Below, piece after piece: positions 24,340 to 36,240 of a stretch of 64,000 bases of DNA. The DNA is from Cervus elaphus. Lineage: Eukaryota; Chordata; Mammalia; Artiodactyla; Cervidae. Within the stretch, counting starts at the first letter, position 1; every line of letters begins with the position of its first letter. Location of the stretch: the NCBI RefSeq assembly GCF_910594005.1, contig NC_057848.1:139634155-139698154 (forward strand), given 5' to 3'. The notes beneath the pieces are model-generated. The model made no database searches. It was not told where the DNA came from and saw only the letters and a list, made by a program, of their open reading frames with translations. Made by a program: the position numbers and the translations under genes.

Positions 24340-25975
24340 TTTGCCTATTATACTATTTTTGTCCAGTAGGTTTTCTTTCTTTAAGCACATTTAATATATC
24401 ACCATCCTCTCTGGTGGTCTACAAGGTTTCTGCTGAAAATTCAGCTCAGTCTTATGGGAGTTCCTTATATATGATGAGCTCCTTTTCTCTTGTTGCTTTC
24501 ACAATTCAAACTTTGACTTTAGAAAATTTGATTATAATGTGTAATGGTGTGGATTTCTTTAGAGTCATATAATTTTTTTTTTTGAGGGTCTTGGATCTGA
24601 ATGTCCATTTACTTAGCCAGATTTGAGAAGTTTTCAGCCATTACTTCTTTGAGTAACCTTTTTGGTCCTTTCTCTCTCTCCTCTTTCTGGGACTCCATAT
24701 ATATATATAGGTCTGCTTTATTAGATCTCGTAAGTCCTTTAAGTGTTCCTCACTGTTTCAATCTGTTTTGCTTTTGTTTCTCTGAATTATTTCCAAGGAT
24801 CTGTCTTTGATTTGATTGATAGCTTTTTTCTTCTTGATCTAGTCTGCTGTTCAACCCCTTTTAGTATACATTTTTCAGTTCATATTACTGTATTCCACTC
24901 CATGATTTCTGTTTAGTATATTTTAATATTTTCCATATCTTTGTTGAAGTTTTTATAGAGTTCATGCATTTTTCTCTTGACCCACGTGGGCACCTTTATG
25001 ACAGTTACTTTGACTTTTCTGCCAGGTCAATCATTGGATTGGTTTCTGGAGATTTATCTTGATCCTTTGTTTGAAACATTTTTGCCTGTTTCTTCAATTT
25101 CCTTGACTCTCAGTATTCATGTCTGCAAATTAGACAAAACAGGCACCTCTCCCAGCAATCCTGGCCTCATACAGCAGAAGATCTTCACCAATCAGCCCAG
25201 CTAGAGATTCTGCCCACCCCCTTCAAACTCTTTCCCTTCCCAGGAGGAAGCAGGTAGATGTGAATATATCTATTCACTCTGTGCTGATCCAGTGGTTGTG
25301 GCATCTACCTGTCCAAACTATAATCTATGTTCTCTCCAGGTGTCTAAACTCTGCCATTTCTATCTGAGTTCACAGATGCCAGTTCAGATGCCATATCTAA
25401 GATACAAGCCAGAAGACAATTCTTGGGCAGCTCTGGAGAAACTGGGACATAGGACACTTAGATCAACTCTTTCCCTTATAAGGGAAAAGCTGAGAGCTGG
25501 GATTTTTCATCTTTCTTTCTTTGTTAAACAGAGAAAGGGATGATCTATAACATCCAACAGCCCCAGCCACCATCTGTGTTCTACCCCGAGTGGCTAGACT
25601 GTGCTGGACTCATTAGAGCTCCAAGACTGGCAAAATACAAGCTACTCTTCTAGGGAGTTTCTGGGCACTGGACATGTAAACTACCCCCCATACCCCCCTA
25701 ATGAAGTTGGGAGATAGGAGGCTTCTTCCTGTTGTATAGTATTATGCCAGGAGAAGGGACATCAGGGAGTGGGTGATCTGAATCTCTCTACTGGCTTTGG
25801 AGAGTGGTTTTACATTCACTAGGGATGCAGGATTCTTTCAATTAGTTTCTAGAGTTTTCCAGAAGGGAAAAAGTTCCAAAGGGAAATGTCTATGAATTGT
25901 TGTTCAGTTGGTATATTTGTAGGAGGATGAAGGGTCCAGGTCTTCCTACTCTACCATTGCTTGTTGTCACTTCTT
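24340..25975 (-). repeat. L1M 5' region (5' UTR/ORF1 side), antisense
   Basis: Antisense landmarks of an old L1 run over 1.6 kb: gtggtctacaaggtttctgctgaaaa, gttttcagccattacttctttgag, tctttctgggactcc, tcttgatctagtctgctgttcaacc, cactccatgatttctgttta, ttgactttctgcc-like and sctggagatttatcttgatcc-like motifs, ending with gttcagttggtatatttgtaggagg and ttcctactctaccattgc, which marks the element's 5' start near 25975. It has no intact frame. Confidence 0.65.
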
Positions 25976-26177
25976 GACAGTGATTTTTAATAAAATATTT
26001 TTAAAGGTTCAACAATTTCCTAAATTTAACATCTTAAATATACCCCATTTCAATAATTCAGTAGTTTGCTGCCAATGTTATTTTCTTTCCTTGAAAGCAT
26101 GGAAGACACATTTTCAGTGTATTTCAATGAATTTTTAGTAAAAATAAAAAATAAAGAATTTTGATTGGATTACTGAT

Positions 26178-26305
26178 CGTTTATGTACACTACCTCAGTT
26201 AATCTTTACCATAGGCCTCTCACTTATGGTTGTAGCGGAGGTACTTGAGGTTACAGAGGGTAAAATACTCAAGGTGTATGGTTGATAAGTGGCAGAACTA
26301 GAATA
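26178..26305 (+). repeat. MIR SINE fragment
   Basis: Degenerate MIR: ctacctcagttaatctttaccata, cttgaggttacagagggtaaa, ggttgataagtggcagaactag. Confidence 0.6.
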
Positions 26306-26782
26306 AAATACAAGTTCACATAGTAATTGATCTTTGCAATGACATGGATGACTCCCTATAATTAAATATAGATAGATATGGACAGAGAAACAGAGAGACA
26401 GAGAAAAACACCTACATGCACTTTTTTTTTTCATATTAACTAAGCTGTAAGGACAAATGGAATGCAATTATATTATTATTTTTTTTTTTTGGCTAAGACT
26501 GATGCTAAAATTAGCATATTCCTTAAGTGTATACTAACTGATGACCCTGTAATATTTGAGGTGTTAGGCCAGCACAAGATAAAAATAGTTTCTGTAGATA
26601 AACCAATCATGTACATAATGACATTGCTATAAATATAAAATTTAGTTTTCTCTTTATTTCAATCAAAGTTTCTTGAATATCAAGTGCCATATGCTTACAA
26701 AGATTAAATTATACTGTTAAGTTGTAGTTTTAGTTTTTGAAAGGTTATCTGACAAAACATATTAGTGAAAAATAATTGACTT
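26306..26782. other. Unassigned AT-rich stretch
   Basis: It holds a short GACA/GAGA-rich run near 26380-26405 and a T tract at about 26481-26490. Nothing else is recognised. Confidence 0.4.
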
Positions 26783-26800
26783 ACTTTTCAAATATATATG

Positions 26801-27112
26801 GGGCTTCCCTAGAGCTCGGTTGGTAAAGAATCTGCCTGCTATGCAGGAGACCCTGGTTTGATTTCTGGGTAGGGAAGATCTGCTGGAGAAGGGATAGGTT
26901 ACCCACTCCAGTATTCTTGAGCTTCCCTTGTGGCTCAGCTGGTAAAGAATCCTCCTGCAATGTAGGAGACCTGGGTTCAATCCCTGGGTTGGGAAGATCC
27001 CCTGGAGAAGGGAAAGGTTACCCACTCCAGTATTCTGGCCTGGAGAATTCCATGGACTGTATGGTCCATGGGGTCACAGAGAGTTGGACACCACTGAGCA
27101 ACTTTCACTTTC
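26801..27112 (+). mobile_element. Bov-tA SINE with two tRNA-like heads
   Basis: A first head plus linker (26801-26928), ending ccactccagtattcttg, is followed directly by a second complete head, linker and Bov-A body ending ctgagcaactttcacttt. It is flanked by an 18-base target-site duplication with two mismatches (26783-26800 and 27113-27130), so the double-headed unit was inserted in one event. The same architecture recurs at 48312-48620. Confidence 0.92.
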
Positions 27113-27130
27113 ACTTTTCAAACATGTATG

Positions 27131-27461
27131 ACTCATTCTGTAAATTTTGATATTAAATATTATATTATTCCCATTGTGGAATTTTGATTATAGAAGATAC
27201 TCTTGCTCTCATTATGTTGAGATGGAGTTGCTGGCTTCTCTCACAATTTCTGAAGTGGTAATTTAAATTAACACCATACAGTCTCAATTTATTCCAGCTG
27301 ATCACAGTTGTACCCTGAATGTGTATATGATTGGAGAATAAGAGAAACTTCATTGTACACTAAAAAAGAAAGTCGCATCTATGTGTAGAATTTTTTTACT
27401 TCATCAAGCCTATAACTTGGGTGCCCAGTACTCTGATATATACCATGGGATGAATGATGTA
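27131..27461. other. Unassigned stretch
   Basis: No gene or repeat recognised between the SINE and the Tigger element. Confidence 0.4.
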
Positions 27462-27803
27462 CTCATCCCTTGATATCCACAAAAGATTGGTTCCAGGAGC
27501 CCCAAAGATACTAAAATCTGCAGCTACTCAAGTCCCTTATACAATATGCTATAGCATTTGCATATAGCTTATGCTCTTCTTTCTGAATACTTTAAATCAT
27601 CTCTAGATAATTTAGAATACCTATTAAAATATAAATGGCATGTAAATAGCTGTGAATACAATGTAAATGCTATGTAAACAACTGCAAATTCAAGGTTTGC
27701 TTTATTGGGACTTACTCAATTTTTTTTTTTTTCTTAATGCTTTCAACCTACTGGTGGTTGAATCCAAGGACATAGACCACATGGAAAGGAAGGGCCAACT
27801 GTG
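27462..27803. mobile_element. Non-autonomous Tigger (pogo-like) DNA transposon
   Basis: Terminal sequences ctcatcccttgatatcc and its counterpart aaggaagggccaactgtg are inverted, and each is bordered by TA (27460-27461 and 27804-27805). Internal motifs aagattggttccaggagcccc, ctcaagtcccttatac, gcatttgcatatagc, tactttaaatcatctctagat and ggtggttgaatccaagga match a common Tigger/MER2-type element. The length of 342 bp means it codes for nothing. Confidence 0.8.
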
Positions 27804-28564
27804 TACTATGGGCTTCAAAATAAAAGGTACATTTCTACTGGGGTTTCTGAATCGGCTTAAAAAATTAATTCTGACTTCCTTTTATATATTCAGTAAAACC
27901 AGGTGGTCAGTGTGCTTCAAGCACCACTAAACACTTTACCAAGGGCTGCTATGCCAATATCTTAAGCAGGCATGCTGAGAATGAAGAATGTGTGGAAGGC
28001 AAGACATTAATCACATGAACATCAACCTTGCCTATACCTAGTACACAGAGATGCTGACTCAAACAAAAGTTTTTGTTTTTGTTTTTTTGTTTGAGTCAAA
28101 AACAAAACAAAAAACTATTGATTTTTGTTTCCCTTTTGCTTCTTTCCATATATGTACAACTGCTCATACTACTTCATTTCACTATAGAGGTGTCTGTTCA
28201 GTTTCATCCTGCTGTACTCAGGAAGGTTATTCATCAGGCTCCAATCAACTTCCACTATGCTAAGATAGGACAGCATATTCTTAGACCAAGTCAAATTAAC
28301 TAACTTTTAAAATAAATAAATATCTCAATCACTAGATTGCTTGAATCAAGCAGAATCGATATTCAGGTTTAAAAGGTACTATAATGTAAATGCCATATTC
28401 CTGGCATTTATGTTAATTTTCTGGCTTGGGTTTTATTATTCAACTTTCTATGAACACAAGTACAAACATGTAGACAGTGTGATTTTGCATATAATGTGCA
28501 ATTTTCACCCTATTCCATCTGCAGGATATCGTTGAATAATACTTTTTAAAAACAACAATAGTTA
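27804..28564. other. Unassigned stretch with a foldback
   Basis: No gene supported. A perfect 13-base inverted repeat (28056-28068 and 28085-28097) with a T/G-only 16-base loop is followed by an A/C-only run. Overlapping open frames at 28051-28303 are made mostly of this low-complexity sequence. Confidence 0.5.
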
Positions 28565-28785
28565 ATCAATGTTTGAGCATCTCTAAAGCTGCTACATACC
28601 AGTCTAAGAATTTTCTCAGTTCAACCTCATTACAATCCTATAGTGGAAGTATAGTTTTCAACCACATTTTATGGATCAGGAAACTGAGACATAGAGACAT
28701 TAAGATCAGGCAGTAAGTAAGAGGCTGCATCAAGATCTGAACCCAGGATATCTGAATTAAGCTTGTCTTCATGACTACTTTTCAC
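28565..28785 (+). repeat. MIR SINE
   Basis: MIR core: ccacattttatggatcaggaaactgagacatagagacattaagatcaggcagtaagtaagaggctgc, then gatctgaacccagg. Good similarity through the core. Confidence 0.8.
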
Positions 28786-29996
28786 AGGTACCTACAGTGT
28801 GCAAATGATTATAACTCTCACTGCCAATGAAAATTTTAGATAGTACTTTAGAGGTATCATTATTAATTTTTAAAAAAATCTTGATGGGGAAGAAAGTCAA
28901 TGGAGGAATATTAAAGAACATCAAAGAACTCTAATAACTCTATCAGAGAAGCAATGGAATCAAATATCATACAGGAGTCCTAAAATCAGTGCTCAGCTTG
29001 TGAGTGACTGAAATGTTGCCTTTTCCAAAAATATGCAATTTTCTTTTAGAAGAATTGTTTTGAGACTAATTAGAAATATTCTTACAATCCTAAAAATAAA
29101 TTAACAAAATAGCAATCCTCACCCAGAAGGGAAAATATAGAAGAGATTCTTTTTTTTCTTTTACACAAATAGATAAAGTAGCAGAGTGATTATAGGTTTT
29201 GAATATTAACAGCATTAGAAAATACTAGTCTAGAAGCTCAAATTCTTTGCCAAACACAAAAGAAATCAAACAAGTAAATAATCAACTCAAATCTTTTGTG
29301 GACCAGTTGAGTACTGGTATTTGATTTTATTCTGAGAATCTTCTTCCAAGTTGTAATAAATCTCCAACGATTCATCTAAAGCTGGACTTGAATCAATAAC
29401 TCATCCTTTCAGCTGCTGGCTCCAGACTCCTTCAACCTTTTCAATGTATTGCTCTAACCTTTGCAATTTTTTCTGCCCTTTTCATCCTTGAATCATCTGG
29501 TCTTCCTCTATTTAATTCATTTAGTTGGCATCTTTTTCAAACAAAAAGCAGTTCACTGAGAAGCATTAATTGAATAAAAGTGTAAGTGCAGACATATAAT
29601 GGAGCTTTGTAAAGTAAAATTTCAAGGTTTATTTTTCTAGGTCTAAGAGTCTGAAATAACTTTTAGCCATTATGAAAAAAAAAATGGCAGTGCTTATAAG
29701 ATAAGCTTTATTTTAGATCATTCCTCTTGCCTGAACCAGGGGGCATGGTATGGATTACTATTGGCTTCCTTTGTTTCTAACTTGGATTCATAGCAAGATT
29801 TCTGCACCACAAAGTCTTTAGGCTAGAGTTGTTTTGTGCAGATTTTGAATCTTGAAAGTAATCTGGTTAAGGCAACACAAGTGCAAATATCATGAATTCC
29901 TATTATGCTATCAGAGGCTCTAAATGGGACTACATTACTGCATAACAATAAAAGGAACAGTAATAAAGAGCAAATGTGGGAATTCGGGACTCTCTC
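28786..29996. other. Unassigned stretch
   Basis: About 1.2 kb without a recognised gene or repeat. Confidence 0.4.
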
Positions 29997-30196
29997 GGAC
30001 TTCCCTTGTGGTTCAGCTGGTAAAGAATTTGCCTGCAACGTGGGAGACCTAGGTTCAATCCCTGGGTTGGGAAGAACCCCTGGAGAAGGGAAAGGGTACC
30101 CACTCCAGTATTTCATGAACTATACAGTCTACAGGGCTGCAAAGAGTCAGACACAACTCAGTGAAGAGTCGGACACAACTCAGTGGTTTTCACTTT
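29997..30196 (+). mobile_element. Bov-tA SINE with a 22-bp tail duplication
   Basis: Head acttcccttgtggttcagctgg, linker gggttgggaagaacccctgg, then a body shortened after ccactccagtattt. The tail motif (agagtc-A/G-gacacaactcagtg) is present twice in tandem, at 30143-30164 and 30165-30186. Confidence 0.92.
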
Positions 30197-31059
30197 TGGA
30201 CTCATATTCCGATATTTTCTTTCTTGGCCTTCAGTTGTTTCATTTTTAATTTTCAAAGAGGTGGCATTATTTATTTGATTCTTACTTGATTGTTTGACTC
30301 TCTTCACCTAAAGGTCAGAATAGCAAAAATGAGGGAAGAAGGTACACAATCAACTGTTTTGATAACTCAGCTTGAGTCCATGGTCCTCAGAGCCCATGTC
30401 TATGCAAAGCTCTGTGGATTTCCGGCATGTTTTGACATCCTGGAATTCTGTTCAGTGTGCAAGCCAGATTTGATTTCTCTCCCTCTACTTGTATTATCTT
30501 TTTGAAACAATGGCACTGAAGCTTTAAAGATTTTACTGCCTCTCCTTTAGAGGACTGCAATTAAAATAGGCTTTAAAAAAAAAGTTTTTTTAAATGGACA
30601 CGCTCACTGGGTTACTTTTTAATTTTCCTTTCTACACCCAAGTGGATAATTAAAGCAATGGCTAGGGTATCAGATATTAGTGTTTTACTGTTTACTGTGT
30701 TCAACAGCAGAATGTGTCTTAGCAGAGAAGCACAGAAAAACTCCATTACACCAGGCCACTTGGGGAAACAAGAAAACATGACTTTCTTTTTTTGTAGCTT
30801 GTCTCATTGTGATGGTTTCAAGTTATGTGGTTTCTGTTATTCGGGATCTATTTTGTAAAATGGCCAAACAATAAGCAACTGTTTGTTAACTAATTAAACC
30901 GAAGTCTTTACATAATTATGCAGATACTCAGTATGCTTCTAAAAATATCTTAACATATTTGTGATCTAAGCCCTTTAACAAATAGACACCACAGAAACAG
31001 ACTGTTGGTACTGTAATAAAGTAGAAATATGTCAAATATCTGCAATGACTGATTCCTTA
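30197..31059. other. Unassigned stretch
   Basis: No recognised gene or repeat. Open frames of 66-71 codons at 30290-30505 and 30658-30858 have no recognisable domains. Confidence 0.4.
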
Positions 31060-31065
31060 TGCCAG

Positions 31066-31275
31066 GGCTCAACAAACTTTATCTGTAAAGGGGCAGAGAG
31101 TAAATATTTTTGGCTTTGCAGCTCATATGGTCTCTGTTGCAAGCACTCTACTGTTTTGGTCCAAAAGCAGACATAGACAATATTTAAACAGATGACCATG
31201 GTTACATTCCAATAAAATTTTATTTACAAAAACAAGCAGTGGGCTGGATTTGACTCATGGGCACTTGTGTGACAG
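31066..31275 (-). mobile_element. hAT-Charlie-type non-autonomous DNA transposon remnant
   Basis: Motifs match a common MER-type hAT element: ctcaacaaactttatctgtaaaggggcagagagtaaatattttt, ggctttgcagctcatatggtctctgttgc, catagacaatatttaaacagatg and tacattccaataaaattttatttacaaaaacaagcagtgggctgg. The exact family and orientation are not certain. Confidence 0.65.
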
Positions 31276-32057
31276 CTCCTTCCTTATTCTCTTGATGGTA
31301 GACATCTCACTCATACATGATACTTTATAAATGCATGCTTAGTGTTATATATATAAAAGTGATGGTAAACAAATATGATTTACTACCTTAAATGTTTTAG
31401 ATGCACTGGGGGAGACTTTTAACAAAGAGAACAAACACTTAATAAAGCGTTACAGGGATGTGAAATTTATGAAAACGCAGTTTGATCAATATGTTAACAT
31501 TAAAAATAAATTAAGAAATAGTTTGGCTTTTTTAATTTCCCACAATTGTTTTGACCTACTTTCTACTCCATGGTGAGAAAAAAAAACCAGTAAACTTGCC
31601 AATCAAAACTATACTGATGTTTTTACAGTTGAAAAGTTTATTTAAAGTAAACTTACTGTCTCTAGGGAAAATGTTCAGACTCTCAGAGTTCTCCCTCCCT
31701 TTGTCTTCATTTAGTGGTGTGGGTAGGAATGAACAGTGAGATGCTGGAGTGTTTTTCTGGTGATGGGAGGGTATCTCTAGATTCACAGTTGAATCCTCTT
31801 ACTATTCTCTGGGTCCTTGGTGGTCTTCTCTCTTTAATTTCAAGGCTAGTGAAAGGCTTGAGCAATTCTCTCACAGACAAGTTCTGAGGGCTGCCCAGGC
31901 TTTATCTCAGCATGAGAAATTCCATGAGGTTGATTATAAGGCCCATTGGAGTAACAGAATAGGCATGATCTGGCCCAGTAGCTTTCAAACAGATCGGCTC
32001 TATGACCCACTCTGTTGATCTCCTCATGGTATCTCTAGTTTATGCCATTAATTTTTA
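31276..32057. other. Unassigned stretch
   Basis: No recognised gene or repeat. The open frames at 31551-31786 on both strands have no recognisable domain. Confidence 0.4.
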
Positions 32058-32367
32058 TTTTTTAAGATTTATTTATTTTATTAATTTAGTTTTATTTTCT
32101 GGCTGCACTGGGTCTTCATTGCTGCGTGCAGGCTTTCTCTAGTTATGGCGAGCAGGGGCTACTCTGTAGTTGTGGTACTCTAGGCTTTCTCAGTGCAGTG
32201 GCTTCTCCTGTTGCAAAGCATGGGCTCTAGGTGCGCCTGTTTCAGTAGTTGTGGCCCAGGGGTTCAGCTGTCCTGCAGCATGTGGGACCCTCTTAGAGCA
32301 GGGATCGAACCCATGTCCCCTGCATTGACTGCTGGATTCCTAACCACTGTACCTCCAGGAAGCCCCT
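32058..32367 (-). mobile_element. CHR-type tRNA-Glu SINE, antisense
   Basis: On the plus strand it runs from an A/T-rich tail through ggctgcactgggtcttcattgctgcgtgcaggctttctctagtt, tctaggcgcg-like and gcagcatgtgggaccctc motifs to the head gggatcgaacccatgtcccctgcattg ... aaccactgtacctccaggaagcccc. This SINE group is shared across cetartiodactyls and is older than Bov-tA. Nearly full length. Confidence 0.85.
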
Positions 32368-33495
32368 ATCAGCTATTTTATATAACCTCAATATGGCAAT
32401 AAGGAATTCAAGGATTAATTGCACATGGTTGCCACAGGAGACTCTTTGGTTCTATTTCTCATTCCTTCTTCCTGACATTCCACTTCTCACACTTTTACTC
32501 TGATGTGGGTACCATGTGTCCACAGGGTGCTCAACGTGAGGTGCTCCTTACCCAGATTTGCAAACTCAATGTGACACGAAATTGCCTCTGAGGTCTGTTT
32601 TTCTGCAATGATTATCTTGTTTATCTAATCTACTCATTCTCCTTCTACCTCTGAAATTCAATAAAAGGAATGGGAGCAAAGAAAGACTCCGATCCCTGAT
32701 AGCTTCTTTCTCTTTCTCTTCTACATGAAGAAGATCCTTCTTACTGTTTTTTGGTAATTATATCCCCCACTCTCTAATAACTTACTGTTTCTGTCTTTTG
32801 TTTTTTCTTTAGGCACCATCTACATATCTTGTGTTCATATTCTTTGGTGACCAAATCTCATAATGCATCCTGCATTGTCAAAAGGTTATAGGGAAACATG
32901 ACTGACAGGAAGAATAAAAATGCTGAAAACATATGCCAAATGTACTCATTACAAAAGGTACTAAATGAGCAACTTTCATTTAAATGTTTGGAAATGTTTT
33001 AATGTTATTGCATGATAAGATTATGCTTTCTTTTGCTGTCTCTCAACAGACAATATGAATGTGCGTTTAGATGGTACAGAAATCACAGAATCTCTGCTAG
33101 TGGCAGGTTGATAGTAAGATTCATGATATATCAGCAAGAGGGAGATTTGTGGATGTGAGTGATCTCACAGAATTTCAGATACTGCATCGATCATGCCCTG
33201 CTGCTCCCCTCCCCCAACACCAGTATTTTTCCAAGAAAGGAGAATTCTTTGAGTTGCAAACTTATTATCAAACTTTTAGATTCCTTATTTCTCTAAAATC
33301 TTTTATCTTTCTGACATCTTGGCTAATTCCACTTTTATCAGCTGTCCCAGAAATATTGCCCTGTGAGAGTTAAGGAATCTTTTTCACTTTATTTCTATTT
33401 TGCTAAATCTAAGTACTAGATATCCATAATACTTTATTCATGGTCCAGTCATCTAGTAGAGAAGCCCTGTCCTATTTGCCATATAAATGCCTAAG
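32368..33495. other. Unassigned stretch
   Basis: No gene or repeat recognised over 1.1 kb. A pyrimidine tract followed by AG occurs at about 32795-32813 and looks like a splice acceptor, but no coding exon follows. Confidence 0.4.
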
Positions 33496-33499
33496 ACAA

Positions 33500-33730
33500 A
33501 AACTCCACCTTCAAAGATCTCATAATACAGTGGGGAAGACAGACATTAACAACAATAACTGTGAGAGAATTAATGCAATAAAGGTGTGTATAAGCTGCCA
33601 CATAGTTCAAAGAAGGGATGCAATCATCCCAGGCTTAGCAGATTCATAGAAGATCTGGCTAGAGATGCTATGCACCTGAAGACAGGATGACTAAAGTTTG
33701 GCAGATGAAAAATGTAGGGAAAAGCACTAA
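33500..33730 (-). repeat. Possible L2 fragment, antisense
   Basis: Motifs aagatctcataatacagtggggaagacagacattaac and gaggatgactaaagtttggc-like resemble the antisense L2 3' region. Strongly diverged. Confidence 0.35.
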
Positions 33731-34210
33731 AAGCAAAAGAAGAGCATGAGGAGGTAAATGGGAAAGATGCACATAGGCCATTTGGGGAAGAAAGAGAGAG
33801 ATTTACCATTCAATGTGGGAAGAGGTTGTCTTTTCAACAAATGGTGCTGGGGGAATAAAAACAAAAAACGCTATCTACATGCAATAGAATTAGAATGTGG
33901 GACTCTACCTCATAGTATATATGAAAAATTACTCAAAATAAACCAATACCCTAAGTATCAGAGCTAGCTAACAATACAAAAATATCAAAAGAAACCCTAG
34001 TGACTATAGATTTGGTAATGGATTACTAGAGAAGAGTAAAATAAGAAAGAGATAAATTGGATCTTAACATTTTTTTTAAAATGTGTGCCATAAGATAAGA
34101 TTATCAAGAAGGTGAAAAGGCAGTCTAAAGAATGGAAGAAAATATTTGCAAATCAAGATATACAAATGGGCCAGCAAGCAAAGGAAAGATGATTGATGTG
34201 AATTGTCATT

Positions 34211-34892
34211 CAGTTCAGTTCAGTCGCTCAGTCGTGTCCCATGAATCGCAGCACACCAGGCCTCCCTGTCCATCACCAGCTCCCAGAGTTTACTCAAACT
34301 CATTTCCATCGAGTTGGTGATGCCATCCAGCCATCTCATCCTCTGTTGTCCCCTTCTCCTGCCCCCAATCCCTCCCAGCATCAGGGTCTTTTCCAATGAG
34401 TCAACTCTTTGCATGAGGTGGCCAAAGTATTGGAGTTTCAGCTTCAGCATCAGTCCTTCCAATGAATACCCAGGACCGATCTCCTTGAGGATGGACTGGT
34501 TGGATCTCCTTGCAGTCCAAGGGACTCTCAAGAGTCTTCTCTGACACCACAGTTCAAAAGCATCAATTTTTTGGCATTCAGCCTTCTTTATAATCCAACT
34601 CTCACATCCATACATGACCACTGGAAAAACCATAGCCTTGACTAGACGGACCTTTGTTGGCAAAGTAATGTCTCTGCTTTTTAATATGCTATCTAGGTTG
34701 GTCATAACTTTTCTTCCAAGGAGTAAGCGCCTTTTAATTTCATGGCTGCAATCACCATCTGCAGTGATTTTGGAGCCCCCCAAAATAAAGTCTGACACTG
34801 CTTCCACTGTTTCCCCATCTATTTCCCATGAAGTGATGGGACCAGATGCCATGATCTTAGTTTTCCGAATGTTGAGCTTTAGGCCAACTTTT
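34211..34892 (-). mobile_element. BovB (RTE) LINE, 5'-truncated 3' part
   Basis: On the minus strand this is the BovB C-terminal coding region and short 3' end, finishing in the CTGAA-type tail (cagttcagttcag on the plus strand). It is bounded by an exact 12-base target-site duplication, tgaattgtcatt, at 34199-34210 and 34893-34904, which proves insertion into the surrounding L1 by target-primed reverse transcription. Its length of 682 bp against roughly 3 kb for a complete BovB shows 5' truncation. Confidence 0.97.
34220..34892 (-). pseudogene. BovB reverse transcriptase, C-terminal fragment, frame still open
   Basis: This is the C-terminal part of the RTE-type ORF2 protein, downstream of the polymerase active site. 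Recognisable RTE segments in order are KIMASGPITSWEIDGE, TLPTKVRLVKAMVFPVVMYGCESW, RRLLRVPWTARRSNQSIL, LKLKLQYFGHLM, EKTLMLGGIGG and RWLDGITNSMEMSL. The frame stays open through the whole BovB piece, about 220 codons, and about 10 further codons derive from antisense L1. The endonuclease domain and polymerase palm are absent, so it cannot be active. The intact frame suggests a relatively young insertion. Confidence 0.93.
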
Positions 34893-35625
34893 TGAATTGT
34901 CATTAGGGAAATGCAAATCAAAACCACATTGATATGCCATTTTTTGAAATTAAAAGAAAAGAAAAGAAAATAACAAGTATTGGTGAGGATGGGGAGAGAC
35001 TGGAATCCTTGTCAATAGATGGTGGCAAAGTCCAATGGAGCAGCCACTCTGGAAAATAGTTTAACTGTCCTTATAAAGTGAAACACAGAACCCCATATGA
35101 ACCAAGTATTCCAACCTCTAGGTTTAAATACAAAATAACTGAAAAAGGATGCACAAATAAATACTTGATACAAATGTTCATTGTAGCACAGTCACAACAG
35201 TCAAAAGGTGGAAACCATCCAAATACTCATCAATAGATAAATACATAAACTGTGACATTACTTTGCAAAATCATAAAGGAAAAGAACAACTGACGAACTC
35301 AACAATGTAAATGTATCTTGGAAACATTACATGAAAGAAGGCAGACATAAAATATCAGCTATTGTATGATTCCATTTATATGAATTGTCAAGAAGAGGTA
35401 AATCCACAGTACAGAAAGCATAGTGGTGGTTGTCAGAAGCTAGAGGAAAGGGCCTTAAGGAGTAACAACTTAATGGGTACAAGATTTCCTTTTGTAGAAA
35501 TGATAGTTTTGGAGTTAGATAGAGATGGTGGTTGTACTACATTGTGAATGTGCTAAATATCTGTACACTTTAAAAATCATTAATTTTATGTTACGCTGAT
35601 TTTACCAAGATCAACAAAAAACTGC

Positions 35626-36109
35626 ATGTTAAAAATTTTCCTGGCTGTTCTTTTGGAACAGAAAGTGGAGACATTGGTTACACACTGGTCTATCCATTAA
35701 AGCAGGCTCACAACTATGTCCTAAGGAGAATTTTGACCCCATTCATAAGAACTTCCTGAGTGGGGTGGGTTGCCTTTCCCTTACACATAAATTCTTGTGA
35801 TGCTCTTCAATTTCCACATGAAGATCATCAACCTTTAACTCAACTATTAGTTATGGTATATATTGTTTACTTGTAACTGAACTGCTATAACTTAGGTGAT
35901 ATACAACAGATACTATTTAAACCGTGAATTATGATGGGCATTCTGCAGAACCCTTTATTTTTATCCCAGGACATTTTTGGTTTCCAGGATGGGATTTATC
36001 TGGGCCATCTTCCAACTCCAACAACCACAACTCTTTTACTAGAAGCTTTCTCTGGATGTCAAAGCCTGCTCAGCTTACCCAGGGCAGGAACCCTCTGAAA
36101 CAGGCAGTA
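35626..36109. other. Unassigned stretch
   Basis: No recognised gene or repeat. Confidence 0.4.
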
Positions 36110-36240
36110 TCTATTTTTAAAGATATGAAAGCCGAAGCATAGTGAGGCTTAGCAATTTGATCGAGATCACAGAGCTACTGAGTGATGTTGCTGGCATAAA
36201 AACCCAAGACTGCAAAGCTGGGTCTCTGAATCACTTTGCA
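36110..36240 (+). repeat. MIR SINE fragment
   Basis: MIR-like core: gatatgaaagccgaagcatagtgaggcttagcaatttgatcgagatcacagagctactgagtg. Confidence 0.6.

Larger units (their letters stand above)
33800..35625 (+). repeat. Old L1 ORF2/3' UTR, interrupted by BovB
   Basis: The left part has cttttcaacaaatggtgctggggg, aagaatggaagaaaatatttgcaaatc and aatgggccagcaagca. The right part resumes at agggaaatgcaaatcaaaaccacattgatatgcc and continues with ggtgaggatggggagag, gtagcacagtcacaacagtc, tgtatgattccatttatatgaattgtc, tggttgtcagaagc and gtgctaaatatctgtacactttaaaaatc. The BovB at 34211-34892 splits it cleanly. No intact reading frame. Confidence 0.85.

Noticed and set aside
26801..26880. tRNA gene
   Set aside because: The tRNA-like similarity is the SINE head. 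The cloverleaf is degenerate and continues into the Bov-A body.
32795..32830. Splice acceptor (pyrimidine tract followed by AG)
   Set aside because: No open coding exon or donor follows. Such motifs are common in pyrimidine-rich DNA.
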